A stretch of 64,000 nucleotides of DNA. Origin: Chitinophagales bacterium (lineage in GTDB: Bacteria > Bacteroidota > Bacteroidia > Chitinophagales > UBA2359). The translations under genes and the position numbers were made by a program. The notes beneath the pieces were generated by a model, which saw nothing but the letters and a program-made list of their open reading frames with translations, was not told the origin of the DNA and did not search any database. This document shows positions 18,488-28,200 of this stretch, one piece after another. Each line of letters opens with the position of its first letter. Position 1 is the stretch's first letter. The stretch lies in the NCBI GenBank assembly GCA_020629005.1, contig JAHDEE010000006.1, positions 1-64,000 of the forward strand. The letters run 5' to 3'.

Positions 18488-18670
18488 GAGCGAACAGCTA
18501 TTCGTTCGCGCTACCTGTAGTCCCGCTATCCATTGCAATTCACCCCGTATCTGCTTGTTCATGCTCAGGCAACCAGGTCTCTCCGCAGGCTCCGAGCCCC
18601 GGTTGCCTGGCATTCACCACAGCAGCTACGGGGTTCATTTTCATTTCTATCGGGGCTATTTTGAAAAGTT
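18483..18670 (+). repeat. Nested-hairpin repeat element, copy B
   Basis: It starts TTTAGGAGCGAA, overlapping the truC stop codon, and ends TCGGGGCTATTTTGAAAAG. The inner stem CAGGCAACC (18566-18574) / GGTTGCCTG (18601-18609) is perfect, and the outer stem ACCCCGTATCTGCT (18542-18555) / AGCAGCTACGGGGT (18621-18634) pairs at 13 of 14 positions. The core reads GGTCTCTCCG...GCTCCGAGCCCC. Arm sequences differ from copies A and C but pairing is kept. Confidence 0.7.
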
Positions 18671-18769
18671 CTTTAGCGCGTTACCGGCAATCAATCTATC
18701 ACTTTTTGTAAGCACTGATGATCCGGTTTTCGTAATGGCGATATTAAACTGTTGAAAATAAAAGACTAA
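18671..18769. other. Intergenic, nothing identified
   Basis: A short stretch between the hairpin element and the second MITE copy. No gene, promoter or terminator is supported. Confidence 0.4.
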
Positions 18770-18925
18770 GGGATAGGGAATCAATAACTGTCCGATTTTG
18801 ACGTCGCTGGAAATGATTTAGACGAGGCATTTTTTGACAGCATCCTTGTTGGCTGGTGGAGAAAAATAACGATGGATAAAGCATTTCTAGCAAGTCAAAA
18901 TGGACAGTTATTGATTCGCTGTCCC
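18770..18925. mobile_element. 156-bp MITE-like element, copy 2
   Basis: Same length, orientation and sequence as the copy at 10900-11055, with one substitution (G at 18881). It is flanked by TAA on both sides (18767-18769 and 18926-18928), a possible 3-bp target duplication. It lies between truC and the palindromic element, outside any gene. Confidence 0.75.
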
Positions 18926-19034
18926 TAAAGTATAGTTTTGTTTTTCTTTGAGTTGCTTCGAGCCGATTTCTGCTTTCTCACATTTTCCGATTTTCACTTT
19001 GCAGCCTCACACACCCGATGCTAGCTTTGAGAAG

Positions 19035-19200
19035 CTAGTGCTGCGTAAACAAAGTATGTGACACCTTTAAGGAGCTTATCTTTATGTCAGCCTAGGCGCG
19101 AGGATGGAGCATAGCCTTAGCTACGTGACCGACGAGCAACGAAGGATGACAGAAATAGAAGCCCTTAAAGGTGTTGCGTATTTCGTTTGCGTAGCACTAG
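19035..19200. repeat. 166-bp imperfect palindrome
   Basis: The left arm begins CTAGTGCTGCGTAAAC and contains ACACCTTTAAGG; the right arm ends in the complement (GTTTGCGTAGCACTAG) and contains CCTTAAAGGTGT. The arms pair over about 55 nt with scattered mismatches, enclosing a ~50-nt GC-richer centre that contains GCCTAGGC. It could be a MITE-like or REP-like element or a transcribed long hairpin. A further small hairpin CTGTGC-A8-GCACAG follows near 19217-19236. Confidence 0.65.
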
Positions 19201-19288
19201 TCAAATAAGGCTCTATGCTGTGCAAAAAAAAGCACAGACAAAATACAAATGTCGTGGTACGTTCCCTAATTATCACATACATCTTAGT

Positions 19289-19320
19289 AGGCTCTTCAGG
19301 CAACTGAAGAGCCTTTCTTA
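19289..19320 (+). terminator. Terminator-like hairpin with GCAA tetraloop
   Basis: A perfect 11-bp stem AGGCTCTTCAG / CTGAAGAGCCT with a GNRA-type GCAA loop, followed on the plus strand by TTCTTATTCT. It ends 30 nt before the 3' end of the minus-strand mini-CTD gene. It may stop plus-strand transcription from the palindrome side; on the minus strand no T-run follows. Confidence 0.6.
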
Positions 19321-19349
19321 TTCTAGGTCTTGGTTTTGCGAATTCACCG

Positions 19350-19667
19350 CTACAGCTTTAAAACCTTTCCTGTCAGCAGCTTCCCTTCTGCCGTACTTAT
19401 ATGATAAAGGTAAAGTCCAGGTGGAAAGTGCAGAAGATCGATCTCAATGGTTCTCGACTGATTCACCTCAAACAAAACGGGCTGACCGTTGTAACCAATG
19501 ACCTCCAATCTCTCGGCTGTCTGTATCTGTGGAAGATCCACAGAAAAGGTCCTACTTGTAGGATTGGGGTACGATTCAAGTTTGAGCTTTTCGAGCTCAG
19601 TAGAATGCAGTTGGCAGAAGCAAAGCAGTGCCATAAGCGTGAATAGGGGTGCAATTAGATTTTTCAT
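19350..19667 (-). CDS. Mini T9SS protein: signal peptide plus type A sorting domain only
   Basis: I chose ATG 19667 (105 residues) because MKNLIAPLFTLMALLCFCQLHS is a proper signal peptide; an upstream ATG at 19715 would add 16 residues before it. After the signal peptide there are only about 80 residues: LESYPNPTSRTFSVDLP, LEVIGYNGQPVLFEV, FPPGLYLYHISTAEGKLL and TGKVLKL, the full pattern of a T9SS type A C-terminal domain. No passenger domain is left. It is downstream of serS on the same strand with about 106 nt between. It could be a remnant of a larger gene, or a genuine CTD-only protein. Function is not known. Confidence 0.7.
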   Translation of the reverse strand: MKNLIAPLFTLMALLCFCQLHSTELEKLKLESYPNPTSRTFSVDLPQIQTAERLEVIGYNGQPVLFEVNQSRTIEIDLLHFPPGLYLYHISTAEGKLLTGKVLKL

Positions 19668-19773
19668 AACCCAGTTCTTTGATTTTGTAGATATAGGCAA
19701 ATATGCCTCTTGCAAAATCCACTAGTGTCACGCGAAGGTAAAACCTCAATCTGCTTGCTTCCCTACAAAAGTT

Positions 19774-21045
19774 CTAACCAATCTTGTCGAATCCTACATA
19801 AGGAATAACTGCCGCCGGCATGCTCACTGTACCGTCACTATTTTGGTTATGCTCCAGCAAAGCAGCTACAATTCTTGGCAGAGCAAGCGAACTTCCATTG
19901 AGTGTATGGCAAAGTTGGGTCTTTCCTGTTTCATCCTTATAACGCAGCTTCAATCGGTTGGCTTGAAATGTTTCAAAGTTCGAAACGGAACTTACCTCCA
20001 GCCAGCGATCTTGAGCCTTAGACCACACTTCGAAATCGTAGGTCATCGCCGAAGCAAAGGTAGTATCACCACCGCAAAGCCTCAAGATTCGATAGGGCAA
20101 TTCAAGCTTGGCCATTAGTGCTTTCACATGCTGAAGCATTTCCTCGAGTGTGTCATAGGATTTATCAGGATGAGTGACCTGAACAATCTCAACCTTGTCA
20201 AACTGATGAAGACGATTTAGGCCTCTTACATGGGCTCCGTAACTTCCGGCCTCCCTTCTAAAGCAAGGCGTGTATGCAGTACACTTGAGAGGCAGTTTGT
20301 CGGGATTAACTATATCGTCCCTAAAGATGTTGGTCACTGGTACTTCAGCAGTAGGAATGGCATAAAGGTCATCCACTTGCATATGGTACATTTGCCCTTC
20401 TTTATCGGGTAAATTTCCTGTAGCGATACCACTGGCCTCATTTACAAACAATGGAGGCAAGTATTCGGTGTAACCCGCTTCTGTATTGTGATCCAAAAAC
20501 ATGTTGATTAAACCTCGTTGCAACCTTGCTCCCTTATCGATGTACAAAGGAAAACCTGCTCCCGCAATTTTTACGCCTAACTCAAAGTCGATTATTTCAT
20601 GTTTTTTCGCCAATTCCCAATGCGGTAGCAAACCATCCTCCTTCGCAGGAATACCGCCACTTTCAAAAACAACTTCATTGTCTGTTTCATCAACTCCTGC
20701 CACTACTTTGGCATGCGGGACATTTGGTAATTTATAGAGCAAGCTCTTCATGTCTTCTTCCGCAGAGCGCAGTTGTTCCTGCAGTCCCTTGCTCTTTTCC
20801 TTGAGCGCAGAACTTTCACTTTTGAGATCGTTTGCCGCGGCTGCCTCACCTTTTTTAAACAAGTCTCCAACTTGCTTACTTATTTCATTCGCCTTCTGAA
20901 GGCAGCTGTCCAGGGCTTGTTGTGTTTTTTTCCGATGCTCATCCATCAATCTGATCTCACTGACGGTGGACGAGAAATCTGTTTTTCTCTTTTCAGTTAA
21001 TCTTTGAATGGTTTCTTCATCCCAAACTTGCTTAAGTGTGAGCAT
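19774..21045 (-). CDS. serS: Seryl-tRNA synthetase
   Basis: A 423-residue class II aminoacyl-tRNA synthetase, normal length for bacterial SerRS. I chose ATG 21045 (MLTLKQVWDE); an upstream in-frame ATG at 21150 would add 35 residues unlike the family. Residues about 25-110 form the long helical tRNA-binding arm with the LKEKSKGLQEQL-type coiled coil. TAEVPVT (232-238) is the serine/ATP pocket, CFRREAGSYG (261-270) is motif 2 and NGSSLALPRIVAALLEHNQ (from 383) is motif 3. It charges tRNA-Ser (and tRNA-Sec) in the cytoplasm. Transcribed divergently from the first giant plus-strand gene. Confidence 0.96.
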   Translation of the reverse strand: MLTLKQVWDEETIQRLTEKRKTDFSSTVSEIRLMDEHRKKTQQALDSCLQKANEISKQVGDLFKKGEAAAANDLKSESSALKEKSKGLQEQLRSAEEDMKSLLYKLPNVPHAKVVAGVDETDNEVVFESGGIPAKEDGLLPHWELAKKHEIIDFELGVKIAGAGFPLYIDKGARLQRGLINMFLDHNTEAGYTEYLPPLFVNEASGIATGNLPDKEGQMYHMQVDDLYAIPTAEVPVTNIFRDDIVNPDKLPLKCTAYTPCFRREAGSYGAHVRGLNRLHQFDKVEIVQVTHPDKSYDTLEEMLQHVKALMAKLELPYRILRLCGGDTTFASAMTYDFEVWSKAQDRWLEVSSVSNFETFQANRLKLRYKDETGKTQLCHTLNGSSLALPRIVAALLEHNQNSDGTVSMPAAVIPYVGFDKIG

Positions 21046-21381
21046 CGTATTGTTTTTTTTGTTAAAAGGAGCACGAAGATAACTGATCTGCGAGAAATAT
21101 TGCAACAAATCTACTTTGCCACGCAAGAAGAGAAACCTTCGCTGATTCACTTATTCGTGGAGCAAAAATTTGTCAAAAAAGCTCAAAAAAACGCGGTAAA
21201 ACTGAAGAGCAAAGTCACAAAATTCTGGAAAATTTGCGATCTCTGTCAGGACTTTTTTTGGGCGATTATCTTGCTATCATCCTGTAATACAGCTAACTAT
21301 ATAGAAGTTGAATGATGTTGGAGACTCATGCTCTGTCGGCCTTCTTTCCGTTTTTCCTTTCGGAAGTCTGCGATTTTTGTA
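21046..21381. other. serS upstream region
   Basis: A-rich DNA upstream of serS. A plus-strand open frame of 103 codons starting at 21004 overlaps serS antisense and is lysine-rich only because the DNA is A-rich; I do not call it. No clear serS promoter was found. Confidence 0.4.
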
Positions 21382-21413
21382 TTTGGGTTAGCGTCATCAT
21401 TTAGGCAAATTTG
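21382..21413 (+). promoter_or_regulatory. Candidate promoter of the putative small RNA
   Basis: TTTG at 21382-21385 and CAAATTTG at 21406-21413 are separated by 20 nt, the usual spacing of the Bacteroidota -33 (TTTG) and -7 (TAnnTTTG) elements. The -7 box has one mismatch (C for the first T). Confidence 0.45.
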
Positions 21414-21418
21414 TGTAC

Positions 21419-21706
21419 CGTACGAAAATTGGAAAAGGCGGAAGGTAGGAAAGGGTGAGGGAAGGTAATAAGGTAGCTGAACTATACCAAAACTACTTTC
21501 CGCCAGTCCAATAGTGTGCGGATGCTGCGATCATGCAGCCCTATTATGTACAATTATCGAAGGACGCGTCCATTGTAGTAGAGATACGGATTGGATGAGG
21601 ATGCTCCTTCCTTGTACATCTCCAATTGAATTTGCATTTAGGTGATTTTTAGTCTCTTTAGTAATGGGTCAGGGTTTAGTCATTTATCCTGGCCCTTTTC
21701 TTTTGC
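21419..21706 (+). ncRNA. Candidate structured non-coding RNA (about 285 nt)
   Basis: No convincing open frame lies here. It contains a 12-bp stem GGCGGAAGGTAG (21437-21448) / CTACTTTCCGCC (21493-21504) with one G-U pair around a 44-nt loop, then GCTGC-GATCAT-GCAGC (21524-21539). It ends in a terminator: GGGTCAGG (21666-21673) / CCTGGCCC (21688-21695) with one G-U pair, followed by TTTTCTTTT. The 3' end is 514 nt upstream of the giant gene's start, so it looks independent rather than a leader. It does not show the landmarks I know for tmRNA, RNase P RNA or SRP RNA; 6S RNA cannot be excluded. The 5' end is inferred from the promoter-like box. Confidence 0.45.
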
Positions 21707-22220
21707 CCCTTTAGCTGAAATCACTCTGGACCCGCTCGGAGTCCAAACAAAACAACAACTCCCGTCACTTAACTAATGAATTGTCCCGATCAGAACCTTC
21801 CCATTGGTTTCTTAAGACTTACCTTTCCCACTTGACGGGAATTTGCTTTTTGAAAATATTCATATATTGCGTCAAAAGTCAGCAAATCTGACTTTTATCC
21901 GCTCAGAAAACCTAGGACATTCCACCTTAAGCCAGGACTATTCACATGACATGAGCTGGGCGAGCTTTGCCCGGTCGGGCAGCTTATAAGTCATAGCTCC
22001 GAGACAGTCAAGCTACAATATATTAACAATATTTATAGTGTATTTTGGCGCTTCCTGCAATCATTTTAATTTTTTGTGTTACAAAGTGGTATAAAATTTG
22101 GATAACAACACCGGTAAATTGGTCAAATGGACCTCTAAACGGTTGATAATCAAATCTTTTTGAAAGAGGCGTCAATTTTCAGGAAGAGTTTGCATACCCA
22201 CTAATCTCAAGCACGCGCTT
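21707..22220. other. Upstream region of the 3724-aa gene
   Basis: No gene is supported. It is AT-rich with short inverted repeats, for example GGACCCGCTCGGAGTCC-like pairing near 21729-21748 and GGGCGAGCTTTGCCC near 21958-21973. No exact TAnnTTTG box was found; AAATTTGG near 22095 is a near miss. Confidence 0.35.
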
Positions 22221-25200
22221 ATGAGGATATTATTTTTTCTCCTACTGTTGTCAATAGGTACTTTTCGACTTGATGTATTGAGGGCTCAGGATGCCCTCGA
22301 TGTACTTTCATTGGAATGTTTAGATTCGTCAGACTATTTACTTGTGCCGATGGTGATCAATGGGGAGCAGCCGCTGGAAATTGTTCATTCCGATTTGGAA
22401 TCTACTGTTGGAATCTACATATCACTCTCCTCCTCGGAGGTGCATCCCACGAACATAATCGTGACTCCTGACAATGGAGAACCCTTCGCCCTGGAGATGC
22501 ATCCTACTGAGCAAAACACCATTTTTTGGACTGGCTACTTGCCGATTGCACTGGGCGACTTTAGTGTGCAAGCGGATGGAGCTAACATTGAAGAAGAATC
22601 TTTTATCACATCAATCTATGTGCTTGGTAGTGCAGGTTTTACCGCAGGGAATATTGACGCATATTTTTTTGGCGAATTTCTGGATTACAATTTGGGTCCT
22701 CCCTTCATTCAGCCAATGGAAGATTGCTACAGTTTTGATGTTCCAATTGCGGTCGATCCACAAGGGAATTTGCACAACTATTTACTTAAGTTAGTGCTAC
22801 GCGATTTGCAGGGATCTGAGAATCCAGCCTCTCTTCGGCTTACCTATGGGGATATAAGCGCTGAATTTGAGATTTTCGGAACAGAAGCGTTTTCCGACCT
22901 GGCCGTATTTGAACAGACGCTCATTAACGTTGATCCCACTGGAGTTCCTTTGGAAATTCTGCTCTGTTCCAAACAGTTTAATGCGAATGATGCCCTTGGA
23001 CAACCTTTCTTTCTAGAATCAATTGCTTTGCTTGAAGAAGATGATTGTTGCTTTGAAGTTCTGGACACACAAGTTACCCCTCCAGACTGTGGCCAAAACA
23101 ATGGGTCAATTGCTCTTCTGCTCTCTGAAGACACCGGCCCCTTTCAGATTGACTATACGCTTCCAGACGGAACTCCGGTTTCGGAGACAATTCCCTTTCA
23201 GAACGGGGGGGTTACTATCGAAAACCTTCCTGCAGCTAACTATATTATAACAATCACAGATACGGAGGGTTGCGAACTTGTTTTATCTAATCTGACGGTA
23301 CCTACAGCCGCTGGCTGCTGCGATGATCTTTCGCTCACTTACATGAGCTTCAACCCAAGCGCCTGTGGGGTAAATGACGGCTCCATTGATATGCAGGGAG
23401 TTGGAGGCAGTGGTGAATATGAATTTTCAATCGATGGTGGTGAAATATGGTTCACTGCAGGATTGTTCAACAATCTTCCTCCTGGGAGCTACCCCTTAGC
23501 AATCAGAACAATTCAAGATGATTGCTTCGCATTAGCAGAAACAGCAATCTTGACAACACCAGAAGGCATTGTCGTGACAGACGTAAGCGTCAGTCCGGTC
23601 TCTTGCTTTGGTGACGAAGATGCTCAGATCACCGTTACCGTAGATGGAGCTACAGCTGGTCTGCAATATAGTATCGACGCAGGCATTACTTATCAATCGG
23701 AAAATGTTTTTGCTGGGCTTGCGGCAGGAATCTATGAACTGTTTGTCAGTTCAGGAGATGATTGCACTATTGAATATGGCCAAATTTTGATTGAAGCTCC
23801 GACAGAATTGGAACTCATAGATATCGTTGATAACGACGTTAACTGTGTGGGAAATGGTGAGGGCTCGATCGAGATATATGCTTCAGCTGGTGAAGGGGTA
23901 TCACTTCAATATTCAATAGATGGCGGTGAAACCTTTACAGATAACAGTGTATTCCTGGGATTAGATCCTGCTGTTTACCAAATAGCCGTTCGTAATCTTG
24001 CAGGCTGCTTGGTAACTGGTGAGGCGACCATCAATTTTAATGGTGCAGATCTCGTTGAGTTTGATGTTAGTTTCCAGGAAAACTCTGGTTGCGGCGAGCA
24101 AGATGGTTTTATTGAATTCACCGCCTTGGGCGGTGTTCCTCCCTATCAATATTCAATCGATGGAGGACTTGTTTATCAGACTCAGCCTTTATTTGAGAAT
24201 CTTGGAGGGGGCTTTTATGAGCTATACATCAAAGATCAAAACGATTGCATCGGAACCTATGAAGCTGGGGTGCTTTCCTTCGCCTCTTCTGAATCCCCGC
24301 TGGTTTCTGATGTGCAATATTTTAATCCTTCCTGTTTTGGGGGTGACGACGGTGTGATCTCGATTGTCGCAGCCGGCGGCTCCGGAATCCTCGAATACTC
24401 TGTGGATGGTGGCGACACTTATATCGCTTCCAACACTATCGACGGTCTAACTTCAGGCTTGTACGAAATTCTGGTAAGGGACGATGCTGGCTGTACCGTC
24501 ACTTTTGAAAATGAGATATTGCTTCTTGATCCAGATCAGCTTTCAAACATAACAATAGAAATTACGCAGCTGCTAGATTGCGAAAGTAACAGCGCAACTG
24601 TTGAGGTATTTACTGTAGGCGGGACAGGATTACTGGAATACTCTGTTGATGGGGGCGAAACCTATTCTTTTGACAATAGCTTTATCGATCTTGATGCAGG
24701 GATTTACAATGTAGTGGTAAAGGATGCGAATGATTGCTCCCTCGATTACGAGGAAAATCCAGTGATTATTGAAGAGCCAACTGAATTCCTTGGCGTGGAT
24801 GTTTTGGCGCTGGATGTCACTTCCTGTGCTGAGCCCGATGGGCAGATCATCATTACTGCAACTGGAGGAGTTGATCCGCTTGAGTATTCAATTGACAATG
24901 GTATGACCTTTACGGAAGAGAATGTATTTAGCGGATTGTCAAGCGGAGAGTATCAGATTCTGGTTCAAGATGGTCTGGGCTGCGAAGCTGCTTACACAGA
25001 AACAGTAACGCTGGGACAGCCAGATGACATCGCGATCACAGATGTGCAAACTACACCGCTCGTTTGTTCGGGAGACGGTACAGGCCAGGTGACAGTATTT
25101 GCTTCTGGCGGCGCAGAGCCTTTGGAATATTCGCTCAATGGTGAGGACTGGCAATCAAATAATCAGTTTACTGATTTGCAAGCCGGTTCCTACACGGTCT

Positions 25201-28200
25201 GGGTGAGAGACGACCTCGCTTGTCTGATTCACACCGATGAGTTTGTCAGCTTGACAGAACCACTGCCAGTAACGGTGGCGGAAGTCATTGCTACCGATCT
25301 TTCTTGCCCTGAGTCAAATGACGGTACCATTACCGTTTTTGCCTCCGGTGGTAGCGGTGCCTTACAGTACTCTATTGACGGAGGAATTAACTTCAGCAGT
25401 TCAACGGTATTTACTGATCTCCCTCCCGGTGCATACAGTGTACTGGTTGCTGATGATTCAGATTGTACCTCTGATTTGACAGTAGCTACAGAAGTCTTGG
25501 AAGCAGAAACGCCGATTATAAATGTGTCAATCACAAATGCAAATGATTGCGAGTCTAACAATGGTTCCATCGAGATAGAAGTAGTAGATGGCTTGGAACC
25601 CTTGACATACTCCATTGATAATGGAGAAAATTATTCCTCGGACCCCTTCTTTGCAGAACTGGGTGGTGGTGTGTATCAACTACTGGTTCGAGATGCAGAG
25701 CTTTGTGTTTATAATTATGGAAATGTTGAACTGTTCCAGGGAGCAGAAATCAACTTCACCGCTGAACCAGCAGTCGTTGATCCGGATTGTACGGGGCTAG
25801 GAGGCTCCATATCCATTCAAGTCGATGGCGGCGCAGAGCCGTATGCATATTCGATTGACAATGGAAGTTCCTTTCAGGATACTGGTTTGTTTGAAAATCT
25901 GGGGGAAGGAGATTACTTGATTCAAGTAGCTGATTCTGCCAATTGTACAGCAAATTATAGTGAGGTCATAAGCCTCGTGGCTCCTGCGTCATTTGAGATA
26001 CTCGATGTACTTGTTGCACCGTTTGATTGTGCAGGGGCCCTGGGGTCAATTCAGATTTCAACTTCAGCTGCTGATCTTAGCTATTCAGTAGATGGCACAA
26101 ATTTTCAAAATGAAAGTCTCTTTGAGGATTTGCCCGCAGGCTCCTACACAGTAGTTGTTCAGAATCAAGATGGTTCTTGCGCTCAGGAATATTTGGACAA
26201 TCCAGTAGTAATAGAGCCAAGTGGCGATTGCGGCAGCATCTCAGGTGTTGCATTTATTGACGAAAATGGTAATGAGCAATATGATGTAGGAGAGCCACTC
26301 ATTGAAGGGGCCTTGGTCTCCATAATTGCCCCGGATGGAACGCTAACAGTGTTAGAAACGGATGAGCTTGGTGCCTATGAACTTATAGGAGTGGAGCCTG
26401 GGGATTACATAGTCTCCATCAATCCGGATTCTGTGGCAGAGAACCTCATACCAATCACTGCAGTTTCTGAAACAGTGTCTGTAGGAGATGGTACTGGCGC
26501 AGAAGTAGACTTTGGTTTTGCGGAAGATATTCCGAATACTCTGGAATTGGTAGATGATCTGGTAAATGTAGACTTTGGAGAAACCGTAGAGATCGACGTA
26601 CTTGCAAATGATCTGATTGACGACCTTCAAATCATTGACTGGACAGAGACAGCAAATGGCACATTTGAACTGACAGAAGACGGCACTTTGATATTTACAC
26701 CTGCTGAAGGCTTTACCGGAAGTCTGACCATTCAATACTCCGCACAAAATTCTGCTGGAGAACAAGGTATTGCAACGCTGACGATCAATGTGGGCCCGAA
26801 TGCTATTGATGACTACTTTATTACACAACCAAATACTCCAGTAACCTTCAACCCGCTTACAAATGATCTTGGTGTGGATTTGTCTGTTGTGGATTTCACA
26901 ATACCAGATGGTGGTGAACTGATTCTTGGTGATGATGGAGAGTTCACTTTCGTGCCCATAGATGGCTTTGAAGGATCCGTCACCTTCATCTACACGATCG
27001 AGGATGCTAACGGCAATACAAGCACAGCAATTGGTACCGTGGAGATCACCTTCGATATCCCAACTCCTCCAGTAGCTATGGATGATACTTATAACACCTT
27101 TCAAGGAGTTTCAATATCTCTTGATGTACTGGAAAATGACTCGGGTGTATCGATCGCTATCGAAACACTTGTGCCTCCGGTCAATGCTATTACCCTGATA
27201 GAGGGAGAAATGATCCTATTTACTCCCGAGGATGGATACATCGGCGATATTACTTTTACTTACACCATTGTTGATGCCGCGGGACAAACTGACACAGCAA
27301 TCGTGACAGTCACAGTGGAAGCAGATGACTCTCTGGTTGTTGACGCCATCAATGACTTTGAAGAAACAGACAACAACTCTCCCATCGTGATCGATGCATT
27401 GCTAAATGACATAGGTGCTGGTATCTACATTTCAAGCTTTACACAACCTGCCTTTGGAGGAGAAGTGATTTTGGGCGACGATGGTTTGATCTTTACACCG
27501 GACTCGAATTTTGTTGGTCAAGCGGTTTTCCAATACAGTATCTCGGATCAGGAAGGAAACATGGATACTGCAACAGTAACAATTACCGTCTTCTCCTCTG
27601 ATGCCCCAGACGCTGTCGATGACTTTTACACAACTACGGTCAATACTCCGATTAACCTGGACCTGATTGAAAATGACACCGGCTTCGCCATCGTGATCGA
27701 GGAAGTTAGCTTGCCAATACCTTCGGGAGGTACAATTCTAAATGATGATGGAACAGTGACCTTTATTCCAGAACAGGGTTTCACTGGTCTTGTTGTATTC
27801 ACATACTCGATTCTAAATCAAGATGGTCTGTCAGATACAGCTACCGTGACAGTAAATGTAGTGTTGGAAGCCAACTTGCCACCATGTGTGGACACCTTGT
27901 CTTTCTGCACGACTCCTCTCTCTACTGTTCCGGTGTGCTTCGATTACTGTGAGCCGGAGGGACAACCAAGCACCATCGTAGATGTACAAACTACCTTCAA
28001 CTGTAGTATATCGGTGACCAGTGACCTCTGCTTCAATTATACACCGCTACCGCAATTCTTTGGAATGGATTCAGTCTATGTCACAATTTGTGATAATCAG
28101 AACCCTCAAGAGTGTTCAGTCTCTACGGTATTTGTGTTCACACTCGGACCAGACCAAGAGGTCGTGCTGGCAGTTGACGACACTTTCGAGATTCCTGCAA

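Noticed and set aside
21004-21315. Plus-strand 103-codon frame upstream of and overlapping serS
   Set aside because: Starts antisense inside serS; its Lys/Phe content reflects AT-rich DNA and no domain is seen.
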